Shown: positions 42,865 through 51,643 of the stretch, piece by piece
How the letters are laid out: every line of letters begins with the position of its first letter
How positions within the stretch are numbered: the stretch's first letter is position 1
Assembly (NCBI GenBank): GCA_964589625.1
Contig: CAZPSH010000006.1
Location: 62,001 to 126,000, forward strand
DNA from: JBFLVU01 sp964589625
GTDB lineage: Bacteria > Acidobacteriota > UBA4820 > DSQY01
Reading direction: 5' to 3'
Length of the DNA: 64,000 bases
Translations under genes and position numbers: made by a program
The notes under the pieces: model-generated
The model's input: the letters and a program-made list of their open reading frames with translations, nothing else
Databases searched by the model: none
What the model was told of the DNA's origin: nothing

Positions 42865-42942
42865 TGCGTTGTATCCCCTCCTCTCGCCCAGGGAACTCGG
42901 CCGCACCCTTCTCGCGTTATATTGACCACGGAGGATTGGACG

Positions 42943-43908
42943 ATGACCGTCGCCGTCGAAATCGCCCTTCAGGAGAGGATCCGCGATTGGGCCCGACGCC
43001 GCAAGGCCGTGATCCTGGCCCACAATTACCAGATCGGCCCCGTCCAGGACGTGGCCGATTTCGTGGGGGATTCCCTGGGGCTGTCCCGGCAGGCGGCCCA
43101 GACGGAGGCGGAGGTCATCGTCTTCTGCGGCGTTCACTTCATGGCCGAGACGGCGAGCATCCTGTGCCCGGACAAGACGGTCCTGATCCCCGACCTCGAA
43201 GCCGGGTGCTCCCTGTCGGACACCCTGACGGCTGCCCAGCTCGCCGCCTGGAAGCGGCGATATCCCGACGCGGTGGTCGTCACCTACGTCAACACTTCCG
43301 CGGCGGTCAAGGCGCTCAGCGACTACTGCTGCACCTCCTCCAACGCCGTGAAGGTGGTGCAGAGCATCCCCGCCGACCGGGAGATCCTCTTCGGGCCCGA
43401 CATGTTCCTGGGGGCCTACGTTTCCCGCGTCACCGGCAGAAAGAACCTCCACCTCTGGGCCGGCGAGTGCCACGTTCATGCCGCGGTGCGGCCCGAGGAC
43501 GTGGAGAGGGCCCGGAAGGCCCATCCCGACTCGGACTTCCTGATCCACCCGGAGTGCGGGTGCGTCACCTCCTGCATGGTCTACCTCAAGGACCGGGACG
43601 TGGCCGAGCAGGACGCCCACATCTTCTCCACCGAGGGAATGGTGGACCACGTAGTGCGGTCGCCCAAGCGGGAGTTCGTCGTGGCCACGGAGACGGGCAT
43701 CCTCCACCGGATGCGGAAGGAGGCCCCCGGCAAGGCCTTCTATCCCGTGAGCGACGAGATGGAATGCAAGTACATGAAGCGGATCACCCTCCAGAACCTC
43801 CTGGCCTCCCTGGAGGACCTCGTCTTCGAAGTGAAAGTGCCCGAGGACGTTGCCTCCCGCGCCCGGCTCCCCATCGAGCGCATGGTGGCCATCGGCCGGC
43901 AGGACTGA
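42943..43908 (+). CDS. nadA: Quinolinate synthase
   Basis: It condenses iminoaspartate with dihydroxyacetone phosphate to quinolinate for NAD. The 321 residues contain the three Cys that ligate the 4Fe-4S cluster, in VIVFCGVHFM, HPECGC and DEMECKYM, plus the AHNYQ motif near the N-terminus. The ATG at 42943 has GGAGG 8 bases upstream; an in-frame TTG at 42922 lies before that site. NAD synthetase is encoded 9 kb away. No nadB or nadC is seen. Confidence 0.96.
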   Translation: MTVAVEIALQERIRDWARRRKAVILAHNYQIGPVQDVADFVGDSLGLSRQAAQTEAEVIVFCGVHFMAETASILCPDKTVLIPDLEAGCSLSDTLTAAQLAAWKRRYPDAVVVTYVNTSAAVKALSDYCCTSSNAVKVVQSIPADREILFGPDMFLGAYVSRVTGRKNLHLWAGECHVHAAVRPEDVERARKAHPDSDFLIHPECGCVTSCMVYLKDRDVAEQDAHIFSTEGMVDHVVRSPKREFVVATETGILHRMRKEAPGKAFYPVSDEMECKYMKRITLQNLLASLEDLVFEVKVPEDVASRARLPIERMVAIGRQD

Positions 43909-43910
43909 CC

Positions 43911-44219
43911 GTGGACCCCCGCCTCCCCGGCCTCCGGGTGCTACGCCCCTCCGCCCCGACCGCCTGCAATACGATCCGGGGCGGACTGACGGGCCGGGAG
44001 GTGGCCCTCCTAACGCGGATGCGGAGTCTGAAGGAGGCGCTCCGCGGGGCTCCGCCCGCGGAGCGGCCCGCCTTGATCCGCTCCTTGGAGGCTCTGAAGG
44101 CCCACCGCCAGGAAGCCCGGCGCGAGCGCATGGCCCTCCTGGGGCACCTTCCCGAGGAGCCCCAGGCAGCCGAGCCCACATCCCCCGCTCCGCCCGCCCC
44201 CGATCCTCTCGTCCCCTGA
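43911..44219 (+). CDS. Small hypothetical protein downstream of nadA
   Basis: A 102-residue open frame starts at GTG two bases after the nadA stop. The middle (LTRMRSLKEALRGAPPAERPALIRSLEALKAHRQEARRERMALL) looks like two amphipathic helices; the tail is Pro/Ala-rich. I do not recognise it. Position and helix pattern suggest a real gene, but high GC makes chance frames common. A shorter form from ATG 44018 is equally possible. Confidence 0.4.
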   Translation: MDPRLPGLRVLRPSAPTACNTIRGGLTGREVALLTRMRSLKEALRGAPPAERPALIRSLEALKAHRQEARRERMALLGHLPEEPQAAEPTSPAPPAPDPLVP

Positions 44220-44552
44220 TTTTTGACCCCGGGGTGCCCGGGATCGGACTCTCCCTCCCTTCGTCCCTGCCCTCCGGAAGCAGAGCCTTGCCTGGAGAGA
44301 CTGCGCAAGCCTGCGAGCCGGATTGCCTTGCGCCTAAAGCCAAGCGCCGCAGGCGCTTGGGCGGCCTGCCCCGCCCTTCGAGACGCACACAATCGCAAGA
44401 GGAGCCAAAAAAAGTGCGGGCCGGCGGCCCGCGCAATCCAGGAATGGGGATGACACCTACCGATCCGATGGTTCGTCGCACCTTCGGACGGGGGCGGGCG
44501 GCTCTCTCCAGGACCGCCCCCGTCCGACGTGGAATCCTCTCCGTCCGGCGGG
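44220..44552. other. Intergenic region between the nadA tail and fadA
   Basis: No gene is seen. It contains a hairpin CCAAGCGCC-GCA-GGCGCTTGG (44340-44360) and the fadA terminator (separate entry). The rest is unremarkable. Confidence 0.6.
44406..44431 (-). terminator. Intrinsic terminator of the fadN-fadA operon
   Basis: On the minus strand: GCGGGCC-GCC-GGCCCGC stem (44431-44415), AC, then seven T (44412-44406). It is 122 bases after the fadA stop. Confidence 0.8.
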
Positions 44553-45725
44553 TCAGGGCCTCTCGAGGATGTAGGCGAAGCCCATTCCGCCGCCGATGCA
44601 CATGGTGACCACGCCGCGCTTGGCGTTGCGCCGCTTCATCTCCCCGAGGATCTTGCAGGTGAGCACGGCGCCCGTTGCGCCGAGCGGGTGGCCCGTGGCG
44701 ATGGCCCCGCCGTTCACGTTCACCTTGGCGGGATCCATGCCCAGGGCCCCCAGGGCCTTCATGCAATAAACCGACTGGCTGGCGAAGGCCTCGTTCAGCT
44801 CGAAGAGGTCGATGTCGTCGAAGGTGAGCTTGGCCTTCTTCAGGAGTTTGGGAACGGCCTTCGCGGGGCCGATGCCCATGATCTCGGGCGGCACACCCGC
44901 CACGACCCACTCGCGGATAAAGGCCAGGGGCTTGAGGCCGAGCTCGTCGGCCTTGTCCTCGCTCATGACGACCACCAGGGCGGCGCCGTCGTTGATCTGG
45001 GACGAGTTCCCGGCCGTCACGGTGCCGATGGGGTCGAAGGCGGGCTTCAGCTTGGCCAGGCCCTCGAGGGTCGTGTCGGCGCGCGGGCCCTCGTCCGTGT
45101 CCATCACGAATTCCTTCCACGCGCCGTCGTCCATGGTGCGGACCTTCAGGGGGACGATCTCCTCCTTGAACTTGCCCGCCGCGATGGCCGCCACCGCCTT
45201 CTTGTTGGACTCGAGGGCGAACTGGTCCTGCTCCTCCCTCGTGATCTCGAACTTGCGCGCCACGATCTCCGCCGTGGTGCCCATGCCCGCGTAGATGTCC
45301 GGGTTGAAGGCCAGTGCCGCGGGGTCCGCCGTGAGCTTGTTGCCGCCCATGGGCACCATGGACATGGACTCCACGCCGCCGGCGATGATGATCTCCGCGC
45401 TTCCGGCGCGGATCATGTCCGCCGCTATGGCGATGGACATGCTGCCCGAGGAGCAGAAGCGGTTGATGGTCATGGCGGGGACCGAGTCGGGCACGTCGGC
45501 CATGAGGGCCACCACGCGGGCGATGTTCATGCCCTGTTCGCCCTCGGGCATGGCGCAGCCCAGGATCACGTCGTCCACCATGTCGGCTTCGAGGCCCTTG
45601 GTCCGCTTCAGGAGCTCCTTGAGGACCGGTGCCGCGATTTCTTCGGGCCGCGTGTCCTTCAGGCTCCCCTTCTTCGCGCGACCGATGGGCGACCTTGCGA
45701 GGCTCACGATCACTGCGTTTCTCAT
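44553..45725 (-). CDS. fadA: Acetyl-CoA acyltransferase (3-ketoacyl-CoA thiolase)
   Basis: The last step of beta-oxidation. The 390 residues are a full-length thiolase: acyl-accepting Cys in NRFCSSGSMSIA (about 90), the GHPLGATGA His loop and the second Cys in CIGGGMG. It is encoded 72 bases after fadN in the same direction; the two form the usual trifunctional system. Sequence alone does not exclude acetyl-CoA acetyltransferase (biosynthetic) activity, but the partner gene argues for degradation. Confidence 0.94.
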   Translation of the reverse strand: MRNAVIVSLARSPIGRAKKGSLKDTRPEEIAAPVLKELLKRTKGLEADMVDDVILGCAMPEGEQGMNIARVVALMADVPDSVPAMTINRFCSSGSMSIAIAADMIRAGSAEIIIAGGVESMSMVPMGGNKLTADPAALAFNPDIYAGMGTTAEIVARKFEITREEQDQFALESNKKAVAAIAAGKFKEEIVPLKVRTMDDGAWKEFVMDTDEGPRADTTLEGLAKLKPAFDPIGTVTAGNSSQINDGAALVVVMSEDKADELGLKPLAFIREWVVAGVPPEIMGIGPAKAVPKLLKKAKLTFDDIDLFELNEAFASQSVYCMKALGALGMDPAKVNVNGGAIATGHPLGATGAVLTCKILGEMKRRNAKRGVVTMCIGGGMGFAYILERP

Positions 45726-45797
45726 CTCTGGCTCCTATGGTTCACCGGGTTTCCGGCTTCTTCCAAAGAGATCTCCCGATCTTCCGAACACCGCCCT

Positions 45798-48215
45798 CTA
45801 GTTGCGGAGGGGCTTGCCCCTCTCCAGCATGTGCTGGATCCGGGCCTGGCTCTTCTCCTCCCCGCACAGGGACACGAAGGCCTCCCGTTCGAGGTCGAGG
45901 ATCTTCTGCTCGCTGACGGGGTTGTTGATGGTCGTGTCGCCCCCGCACAGAATGTTGGCGATGTGGCCGGCGATCTTGGTGTCGTGAGCCGTCACCCAGT
46001 GGGTGTGCTTCATGTTGTGGAGGATCATCTTGAAGGTGGCGATGCCGTCGCGCCCCGGCAGGTTGAAGGACATGGGCAGGGGAGGCGCGTAGCCCTCCTC
46101 GGCCATGCCGATGGCCATCCTCTTGGCCGTGTACAGTTGCTGTTCCCTCGACAGCTCCACCTTGTCGAAGGGCCGGAGGAACTTCAGGGACCGCGCCTCC
46201 TCGGCGGATGTGGAGACCTTCGCCATGGCGATGGTCTCGAAGGCCTTCTGGACGAAGGGGAGGTTGGAGAGGACGGGCGGATCCACGCCCGCCAGCACTC
46301 GCTCCAGCATGAAGAGGTGGCCGCCGCCTGCGGGTAGCAGGCCGACGCCGACCTCGATGAGGCCCATGTAGGTCTCGGCGTGGGCGCAGACCCGGTCGCA
46401 GCCCATGGTGATCTCGGCGCCACCGCCGAAGGTGAACCCGAAGGGGGCCGTAACCGTGGGCACCTTGCACCGGCGGAGCCCGAGGGTCATGGCCTGGAAG
46501 TCGCGGACCAGCTTCTCGATGGCGTCCCACTTCTTGGCCTTGGAGGCCTCCAAGAGCATGGCGATGTTGGCGCCGGCGCAGAACTGGGCCGCCTGGTGGT
46601 GCACCACGAGGCCGCGGAAGTCCCTCTCGGCGATCTCGATGCCCTTGAGCATGACCTCGATGATGGAGTCGTCGATGGGGTTCATGGCGGGCTGGGTGGC
46701 CGAGTGGAACTCTACGCAGGCGATGCCGTCCCCGAGGTCCACGAGGGAGGCGCCCATGCTCTCGTACACCGGGGCCTTCTGCCGCTTGATGTCGCTCAGG
46801 ATGAGGAAGGAGTCGGGCTTGGGGATGGCGACGTAGGCCTTCTTCCTGAGGTCGTAGTACTCACGGCTGGCGGCGCCGTCGCGGTAGAAGGAGGGGCAGC
46901 CGGCCTTGAGCATCTCGTGGACCCAGGGGGCCACCTTGACGCCGTCGGCCTCCATCTTCTTGACCGTGTCCGCGACGCCGAGGGCGTCCCAGGTTTCGAA
47001 GGGACCGAGCTCCCAGTTGAAGCCCCACTTGATGGCCGTGTCGATGTCCACGATGGTGTCGGCGATCTCGCCCATGCGATTGGCCGAGTAGGCCAGGGTG
47101 TCCTTCACGATGCGCCAGGCGAAGGCGCCCGCGCGGTCGTCGGCGAAGACCACCGTCTTGATGCGCTGGCCGGGGTCGTGGACGCCCTTGACCTTCTTGA
47201 GGGACGGGATGTCCGGCTTTTCCTGCGGCACGTACTCCAGGGTCTTGGGATCGAGGACGAGGATCTCCTTCTTCCCCATGTCCTTCTTCTCGACCTTGAA
47301 GAATCCGGCCTTGGACTTGCGGCCCAGGATGCCCTTGGCCACCATGCCCGAAAGGAGCTCGGGGATCTCGAAGGCCCACTTGGCCTCGTCGTCGGGGCAC
47401 CCCTCCTTGAGGGTGTTGACCACGTGGATGAAGGTGTCCAGCCCCACCAGGTCCGCCGTCCCGAAGGAGGCGCTCTTGGGCCGCCCCAGGGCCGATCCCG
47501 TGATGGCGTCCACCTCGTCGAAGCGGTAGCCCATGTCCAGCGTGGCGTGGAGGGTCGCCATCATGCCGAAGACGCCGATGCGGTTGCCCACGAAGTTCGG
47601 CGTGTCCTTCCCGTACACGATGCCCTTGCCCAGGCGGAAGGTGCCGAAGTCGGCGATGAGCTTCACGACCTCGGGGTCGGTCTCCTCTCCCGCCACGAGC
47701 TCCAGCAGGTGCATGTAGCGCACCGGGTTGAAGAAGTGGGTGACGAGGAAGTTCTTCCGGAAGTCCGCTCCCCGCCCCTCCACCATCTTCTTGATGGGGA
47801 GGCCCGAGGTGTTCGAGGAGACGATGGTCCCCGGGCGGATCGCCTTCTCCACCTTCTCGAAGAGCTTCTGCTTGATGTCGAGGCGCTCCACCACCACCTC
47901 GATGACCCAGTCGCACTCGCTCAGGCGCTGGAGGTCGTCCTCGAAATTGCCCACCTCGATGAGGCTCATGAACTTCTTGTGGTAAATGAGGGCCGGCTTG
48001 CTCTTCTGGATGGCTTCGAGGCCCTTGAGGCCGAACTTGTTGCGGAAGCGCTTGTCTTCCTTGGTCAGGCCGGCCTTCTGGTCGTCCGGGCCGAGGTCCG
48101 GCGGGACGATATCCAGCATGAGGGAGGGGATTCCGGCGTTCGCCAGGTGGGCGGCGATGCCGGAGCCCATGATCCCCGCTCCGAGGACCGCGACTTTTTC
48201 GATCCTTCTTCGCAT
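45798..48215 (-). CDS. fadN: 3-hydroxyacyl-CoA dehydrogenase / enoyl-CoA hydratase fusion (FadN-like)
   Basis: The 805 residues place the dehydrogenase first (NAD loop VAVLGAGIMGSGIAAHLA; catalytic THFFNPVRYMHLLELV) and the crotonase domain last (oxyanion site QFCAGANIAML, FGGGAEITMG, IEVGVGLLPAGGG). This order is the reverse of E. coli FadB and equals Bacillus FadN. The two enzymes hydrate and oxidise fatty acyl-CoA before thiolysis by FadA. AAGGAGG precedes the ATG. An upstream palindrome resembles a TetR-type FadR operator. Confidence 0.94.
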   Translation of the reverse strand: MRRRIEKVAVLGAGIMGSGIAAHLANAGIPSLMLDIVPPDLGPDDQKAGLTKEDKRFRNKFGLKGLEAIQKSKPALIYHKKFMSLIEVGNFEDDLQRLSECDWVIEVVVERLDIKQKLFEKVEKAIRPGTIVSSNTSGLPIKKMVEGRGADFRKNFLVTHFFNPVRYMHLLELVAGEETDPEVVKLIADFGTFRLGKGIVYGKDTPNFVGNRIGVFGMMATLHATLDMGYRFDEVDAITGSALGRPKSASFGTADLVGLDTFIHVVNTLKEGCPDDEAKWAFEIPELLSGMVAKGILGRKSKAGFFKVEKKDMGKKEILVLDPKTLEYVPQEKPDIPSLKKVKGVHDPGQRIKTVVFADDRAGAFAWRIVKDTLAYSANRMGEIADTIVDIDTAIKWGFNWELGPFETWDALGVADTVKKMEADGVKVAPWVHEMLKAGCPSFYRDGAASREYYDLRKKAYVAIPKPDSFLILSDIKRQKAPVYESMGASLVDLGDGIACVEFHSATQPAMNPIDDSIIEVMLKGIEIAERDFRGLVVHHQAAQFCAGANIAMLLEASKAKKWDAIEKLVRDFQAMTLGLRRCKVPTVTAPFGFTFGGGAEITMGCDRVCAHAETYMGLIEVGVGLLPAGGGHLFMLERVLAGVDPPVLSNLPFVQKAFETIAMAKVSTSAEEARSLKFLRPFDKVELSREQQLYTAKRMAIGMAEEGYAPPLPMSFNLPGRDGIATFKMILHNMKHTHWVTAHDTKIAGHIANILCGGDTTINNPVSEQKILDLEREAFVSLCGEEKSQARIQHMLERGKPLRN

Positions 48216-48395
48216 CTTCAGACCTCCTTATTCAGACCGTACCTGGGGGGTCGCCCCGGGGGAGGGGGACCGGCACATCAAGGCTGGGGGTTCAGTAGGT
48301 GCCCATTCACAACCCAAGTCTTCCACGGCTTTTCTTAAAATGCAAGCCCCTTCTTTTGTTGAAGGTAGAGGCAAACCGCTCCGGGCGTTTTCATG

Positions 48396-48405
48396 TGATT
48401 AGTCA
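48396..48405. promoter_or_regulatory. Possible FadR (TetR-family) operator upstream of fadN
   Basis: TGATTAGTCA (TGACTAATCA on the minus strand) within GTGA-TTAG-TCAC fits the core TGANTANTCA of the Bacillus FadR site exactly, though the outer arms are weak. It lies about 180 bases before the fadN start, in a 276-base region with no gene. The promoter itself could not be placed. Confidence 0.4.
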
Positions 48406-48491
48406 CTTACTTAACGGGCCCGAGAAATGCTTTTTCGCTCCTTCGGCGCCACCCGGCTCCCCCGGGAGGGGACCCGAGGCCGAAAGGGGGG

Positions 48492-49043
48492 TCACCGGGG
48501 CCGGAAGACGAGGGAGGCGGAGTTGAGGCAGTAGCGCAGGCCCGTGGGGGGAGGGCCGTCGGGAAAGACGTGGCCCAGGTGGGCGTCGCACCGGGCGCAC
48601 AGGATCTCGGTCCGCGCCATCCCGAAGGAGGCGTCGGGCTCCGTTACCACGTTGCCCTCGTGGACGGGCCGGAAGAAGCTCGGCCATCCCGTTCCCGAAT
48701 CGAACTTGGCGTCCGAGGCGAAGAGGGGCAGGCCGCAGCAGACGCAGACGTAAAGGCCGGGCTCCTTCCTGGCGTTGTAGAGACCGCAGAAGGCCCTCTC
48801 GGTGCCCTTCCCCCGGGCGATGCGGAACTGCTCCTCCGTCAGGGCGGCCCGCCACTCGGCGTCGGACTTCACGACCCGCGGCGACTCCACGGGCCCGGAG
48901 AGGGCCCCCTTCTCGTCCAGGACCATCACCCGCACCGTGGCCGGCCGGGGGGGCCGGGACGTCTCGTTCCCTTCCGCCGCCGTCATGGCGCAACCTCCCA
49001 TTACCAATGTCCAGATCGCGAGCCAACACGCGAAAGGCTTCAT
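48492..49043 (-). CDS. msrB: Peptide-methionine (R)-S-oxide reductase, lipoprotein
   Basis: It repairs oxidised methionine in proteins. The 183 residues include a lipoprotein signal with lipobox VMGGC (about 15-19), then an MsrB domain: zinc Cys pairs CVCC and CARC, GTGWPSF, HLGHVF, and catalytic Cys in RYCLNSASL. The enzyme should therefore face the periplasm or be surface-attached, where it would protect envelope proteins. Open frame continues upstream, but the ATG at 49043 starts the signal peptide. Divergent from the FAD oxidoreductase gene. Confidence 0.93.
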   Translation of the reverse strand: MKPFACWLAIWTLVMGGCAMTAAEGNETSRPPRPATVRVMVLDEKGALSGPVESPRVVKSDAEWRAALTEEQFRIARGKGTERAFCGLYNARKEPGLYVCVCCGLPLFASDAKFDSGTGWPSFFRPVHEGNVVTEPDASFGMARTEILCARCDAHLGHVFPDGPPPTGLRYCLNSASLVFRPR

Positions 49044-49112
49044 GGGGTCCGTCCGTTCAGGCTTCCTCAACGGCGCGGGCCGGCCGTCTCTTCCCGCGGA
49101 TGGCGGCGAGGC

Positions 49113-49118
49113 TATAAT
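49113..49118 (+). promoter_or_regulatory. -10 element (TATAAT) for the FAD oxidoreductase gene
   Basis: A consensus -10, 23 bases before ATG 49141, without a good -35. A GGAGGGG ribosome-binding site follows. Confidence 0.5.
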
Positions 49119-49140
49119 GGGCCCCTTCCTGGAGGGGCCC

Positions 49141-50268
49141 ATGGACCGGGTGGACGTGGTGGTGATCGGGGCGGGCGTTGTGGGCCTCTCGGTGGCCGCC
49201 AGCGCGGCCCGGGAGGACCGGAGCCTCCTGCTCCTGGAGCGCCGCGAGACCTTCGGCCGGGAGACCTCCAGCCGCTCCAGCGAGGTCATCCACGCGAGCG
49301 TCTACTACCCCCCCGACTCCCTCAAGGGGCGCCTGTGCCTCGAGGGCAACCGGAGGATGTACGGCCTGTGCCGGGCCCACGCCATCCCCCACTCCAACTG
49401 CGGCAAACTCATCGTGGCCTGGACCGCCGAGCAGGAGGCGGGGCTCCCTTCCCTCCTTCAGACGGCCCTGGGCAACGGGGCCGAGGGCGTCCGCATCGTG
49501 GACGGGCGGGAGATGAAGGCCCTGGAGCCGCGCGTGGACGGCCGCGCCGCCCTCTTCTGCCCCACCTCGGGCATCGTGGACTCCCACGCCCTCATGCGCC
49601 ACTTCCTCGCCGTGGCCAAGGACCGGGGCGCCCTGCCCGTCTTCGGGACGGAGGTGATCGGCCTGGACCGGACCCCCGAGGGCTGGCGCGTCACCGTGCG
49701 GGAGCCGGACGGGGGCGAGTCCTCGGTCCTGGCCCGCGCCGTGGTGAACTGCGCCGGCCTGGAGTCGGGGCGGATCGCCGCCCTGGCGGGCATCGACGAG
49801 GACGCGGCGGCCTACCGCATCCACTACCGCAAGGGCATGTACGTCCGCGTCGCCCGAAACCTCCACCTCCTGCCCCGGAGGCTCGTCTACCCCTACCCGC
49901 CCGAGGACGCCACGGTGGGCATCCACACGGTGCCGGACCTCGCCGGCGGCATGCGCCTGGGCCCCATGGACGTCTGGACCGACCGCGTCGAGTACGACGT
50001 AGATGCGGGGCTCACCGGCCGCTTCTTCGAGGCCTGCGCGCCCTTCCTGCCGGGCCTGCGCCGCGAAGACCTGGCCCCCGAGGGGGCCGGCATCCAGGCC
50101 AAGCGGTACGGCCCCGGCGAGGCCAGCCTCGACTTCGTCATCCGCGAGGAGTCCGACCGCGGCCTCCCCGGCCTCCTCAACCTCGTCGGCATCGAATCCC
50201 CCGGCCTCACCTCCTCCCCCGCCATCGGCCCCCACGTCACCCAACTCCTCTCGGGGTCAGGTCTTTAG
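49141..50268 (+). CDS. FAD-dependent oxidoreductase (L-2-hydroxyglutarate oxidase-like)
   Basis: The 375-residue DAO-family flavoprotein has the dinucleotide loop VVVIGAGVVGLSVA, then SSEVIHASVYYPPDSLKGRLCLEGN. The C-terminal region LLNLVGIESPGLTSSPAIG is typical of L-2-hydroxyglutarate oxidase/dehydrogenase (LhgO). The last residues and the stop codon (GSGL, TAG) are encoded by the left inverted repeat of the adjacent cassette, so the insertion replaced only the extreme C-terminus. The protein is probably functional. Substrate assignment is by similarity. Confidence 0.85.
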   Translation: MDRVDVVVIGAGVVGLSVAASAAREDRSLLLLERRETFGRETSSRSSEVIHASVYYPPDSLKGRLCLEGNRRMYGLCRAHAIPHSNCGKLIVAWTAEQEAGLPSLLQTALGNGAEGVRIVDGREMKALEPRVDGRAALFCPTSGIVDSHALMRHFLAVAKDRGALPVFGTEVIGLDRTPEGWRVTVREPDGGESSVLARAVVNCAGLESGRIAALAGIDEDAAAYRIHYRKGMYVRVARNLHLLPRRLVYPYPPEDATVGIHTVPDLAGGMRLGPMDVWTDRVEYDVDAGLTGRFFEACAPFLPGLRREDLAPEGAGIQAKRYGPGEASLDFVIREESDRGLPGLLNLVGIESPGLTSSPAIGPHVTQLLSGSGL

Positions 50269-50274
50269 TGTTAG
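50253..50274 (+). repeat. Left inverted repeat (22 bases)
   Basis: It starts GGGGTCAGGTC and ends TTAG; identical in inverted orientation to 51973-51994. It encodes the final codons and TAG of the FAD oxidoreductase. Confidence 0.95.
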
Positions 50275-50480
50275 TGTCTCGGCCCTGCGACGAGACTCAA
50301 AGGGGATCCACTGGGGGCGCCGGCCGGCCCCTCTTCGTCCTGTCCCCTCGAAGACCTCCCCGCACGTATCGTCTTTGTTCTTGCAGGGGCCGGCTCCTCG
50401 GCCGATGGGAGCATCGCCCGCCACGAAGAAGAACCCGCGCCGCAAGGGCCGCCCTCCTCGGCAACTCCTTGCCGACCCGC

Positions 50481-50509
50481 TTGACCCAAAGGCCGCGAAA
50501 GGATAGAAG
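50481..50509 (+). promoter_or_regulatory. Sigma-70-type promoter inside the cassette
   Basis: TTGACC (50481-50486), a 17-base spacer, TAGAAG (50504-50509; partial match), upstream of ATG 50555. The preceding 200 bases inside the repeat show nothing recognisable. Confidence 0.45.
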
Positions 50510-50554
50510 AAGAGCGATCTCGGGCATTCGCTCTGGGGCGGCGGAGGGGGAAGC

Positions 50555-51643
50555 ATGGACCAGTCCGGCGGGGGCGGCGTCCGCGAGAAGGCGCGCGGGC
50601 GTGGGGGGGTGCTTTTTTCGTGGTGGGCGCGAAGGCCCTGGGGAAAGCGGACGCCCCACTTCCTGGACCTCTCCGCGGGGCAGGAGCCGGAGCCCGTGGA
50701 GAAGCCCGGGTGCCGGGAGCGGATAAAGGACGCCGCTCCGGGATGCCGGGGGTGCCTCGTCAAACTCCTCGTGGCTCTCGTCCTGCTCCAGGTCCTCTTC
50801 CAATGGCAGCGCCGGTGCCCGCCCGTCCGCGGCGAGGTGGTGGAGCACGGCACCGGCCGCCCCGTGGCGGGGGCCATCGTCCACCGCGAAATGATGGGCT
50901 ACAGCCGAAACTTTCTGCAGTACATCGGAGGGGGTTCCACCTCCCCTCTCCTGCCGTGGAAGCCCCGGACCACCGATTCGGCCGGCGCCTTCCGCTTTCC
51001 CACCGCATGGACGGCTCTGGCCGCCGATCCCCTCATGCTCCTCTACGGCCCCCCGCTCCGCACGGGGATCTCCATCCTCGTCTACAGCCCGGACCACATC
51101 CCCGTCGTCTCGTACCTGGATGGCTTCGATCCGAGCGTGCACGAGGGTCGATCCCGGAGCGGCTTCGCGTTCCACCTGGAGCGAAAAGGCACCTTCTGGC
51201 TGGGCTACCGCTACCGCATCGAGATGGAGCGGGCCGAGACCCAGGAGCAGTGGGAGGCCAAGTGCGCCGCCACCCTCTCCTTGAGCGGCCGGTACGCTCC
51301 CCGCGAAATCGCCGATGAGTGGGTCTTCCAGGACCTCACCCGCTACCTCGAACGTTGGCCCCAGGGGGAAAAGGCGGGGGAGTATGGCCTTTTTTTGATC
51401 CGTATGGCTTTCGCTGAGATTGGAAGATTCGAAACGGCCCGGGAACCGATCTCAAGGGAGAATCTGGAAGCCGCGAAGGAAAGAGTGCGAACCATCCTGG
51501 CAATTGCCGAGACGATCTCCAGCGATCAACTTGCCTTCAATCCTGCAGCAAAAGAAAACTGGCCCTCAGACCTCCAGATAATCCGATCAAGCTTTAATGA
51601 AATGCAATCACGCATTTCTGAAAAGGGGGAGATCGAGCCGTGA
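50555..51643 (+). CDS. Uncharacterised membrane-anchored protein with a carboxypeptidase-regulatory-like domain
   Basis: I do not recognise this 362-residue protein as a whole. Basic N-terminus, one membrane helix (LVKLLVALVLLQVLFQW, about 68-84), then a beta-sandwich like carboxypeptidase regulatory domains (VRGEVVEHGTGRPVAGAIVHRE...TTDSAGAFRFP, about 90-150). The helical C-terminal third (about 275-360) is encoded by markedly more AT-rich DNA than its neighbours, consistent with foreign origin. GGAGGGGG precedes the ATG. It overlaps the next gene by 4 bases, so the pair is an operon inside the cassette. Confidence 0.7.
   Translation: MDQSGGGGVREKARGRGGVLFSWWARRPWGKRTPHFLDLSAGQEPEPVEKPGCRERIKDAAPGCRGCLVKLLVALVLLQVLFQWQRRCPPVRGEVVEHGTGRPVAGAIVHREMMGYSRNFLQYIGGGSTSPLLPWKPRTTDSAGAFRFPTAWTALAADPLMLLYGPPLRTGISILVYSPDHIPVVSYLDGFDPSVHEGRSRSGFAFHLERKGTFWLGYRYRIEMERAETQEQWEAKCAATLSLSGRYAPREIADEWVFQDLTRYLERWPQGEKAGEYGLFLIRMAFAEIGRFETAREPISRENLEAAKERVRTILAIAETISSDQLAFNPAAKENWPSDLQIIRSSFNEMQSRISEKGEIEP

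Noticed and set aside
42556..45120. 850-codon minus-strand open frame crossing rpsT, nadA and the start of fadA's region
   Set aside because: It spans several real genes on the other strand, two terminators and a promoter, and shows no domain.
46380..48338. 650-codon plus-strand open frame opposite fadN
   Set aside because: Val/Leu/Asp/Glu/His-rich antisense shadow of a well-defined enzyme.
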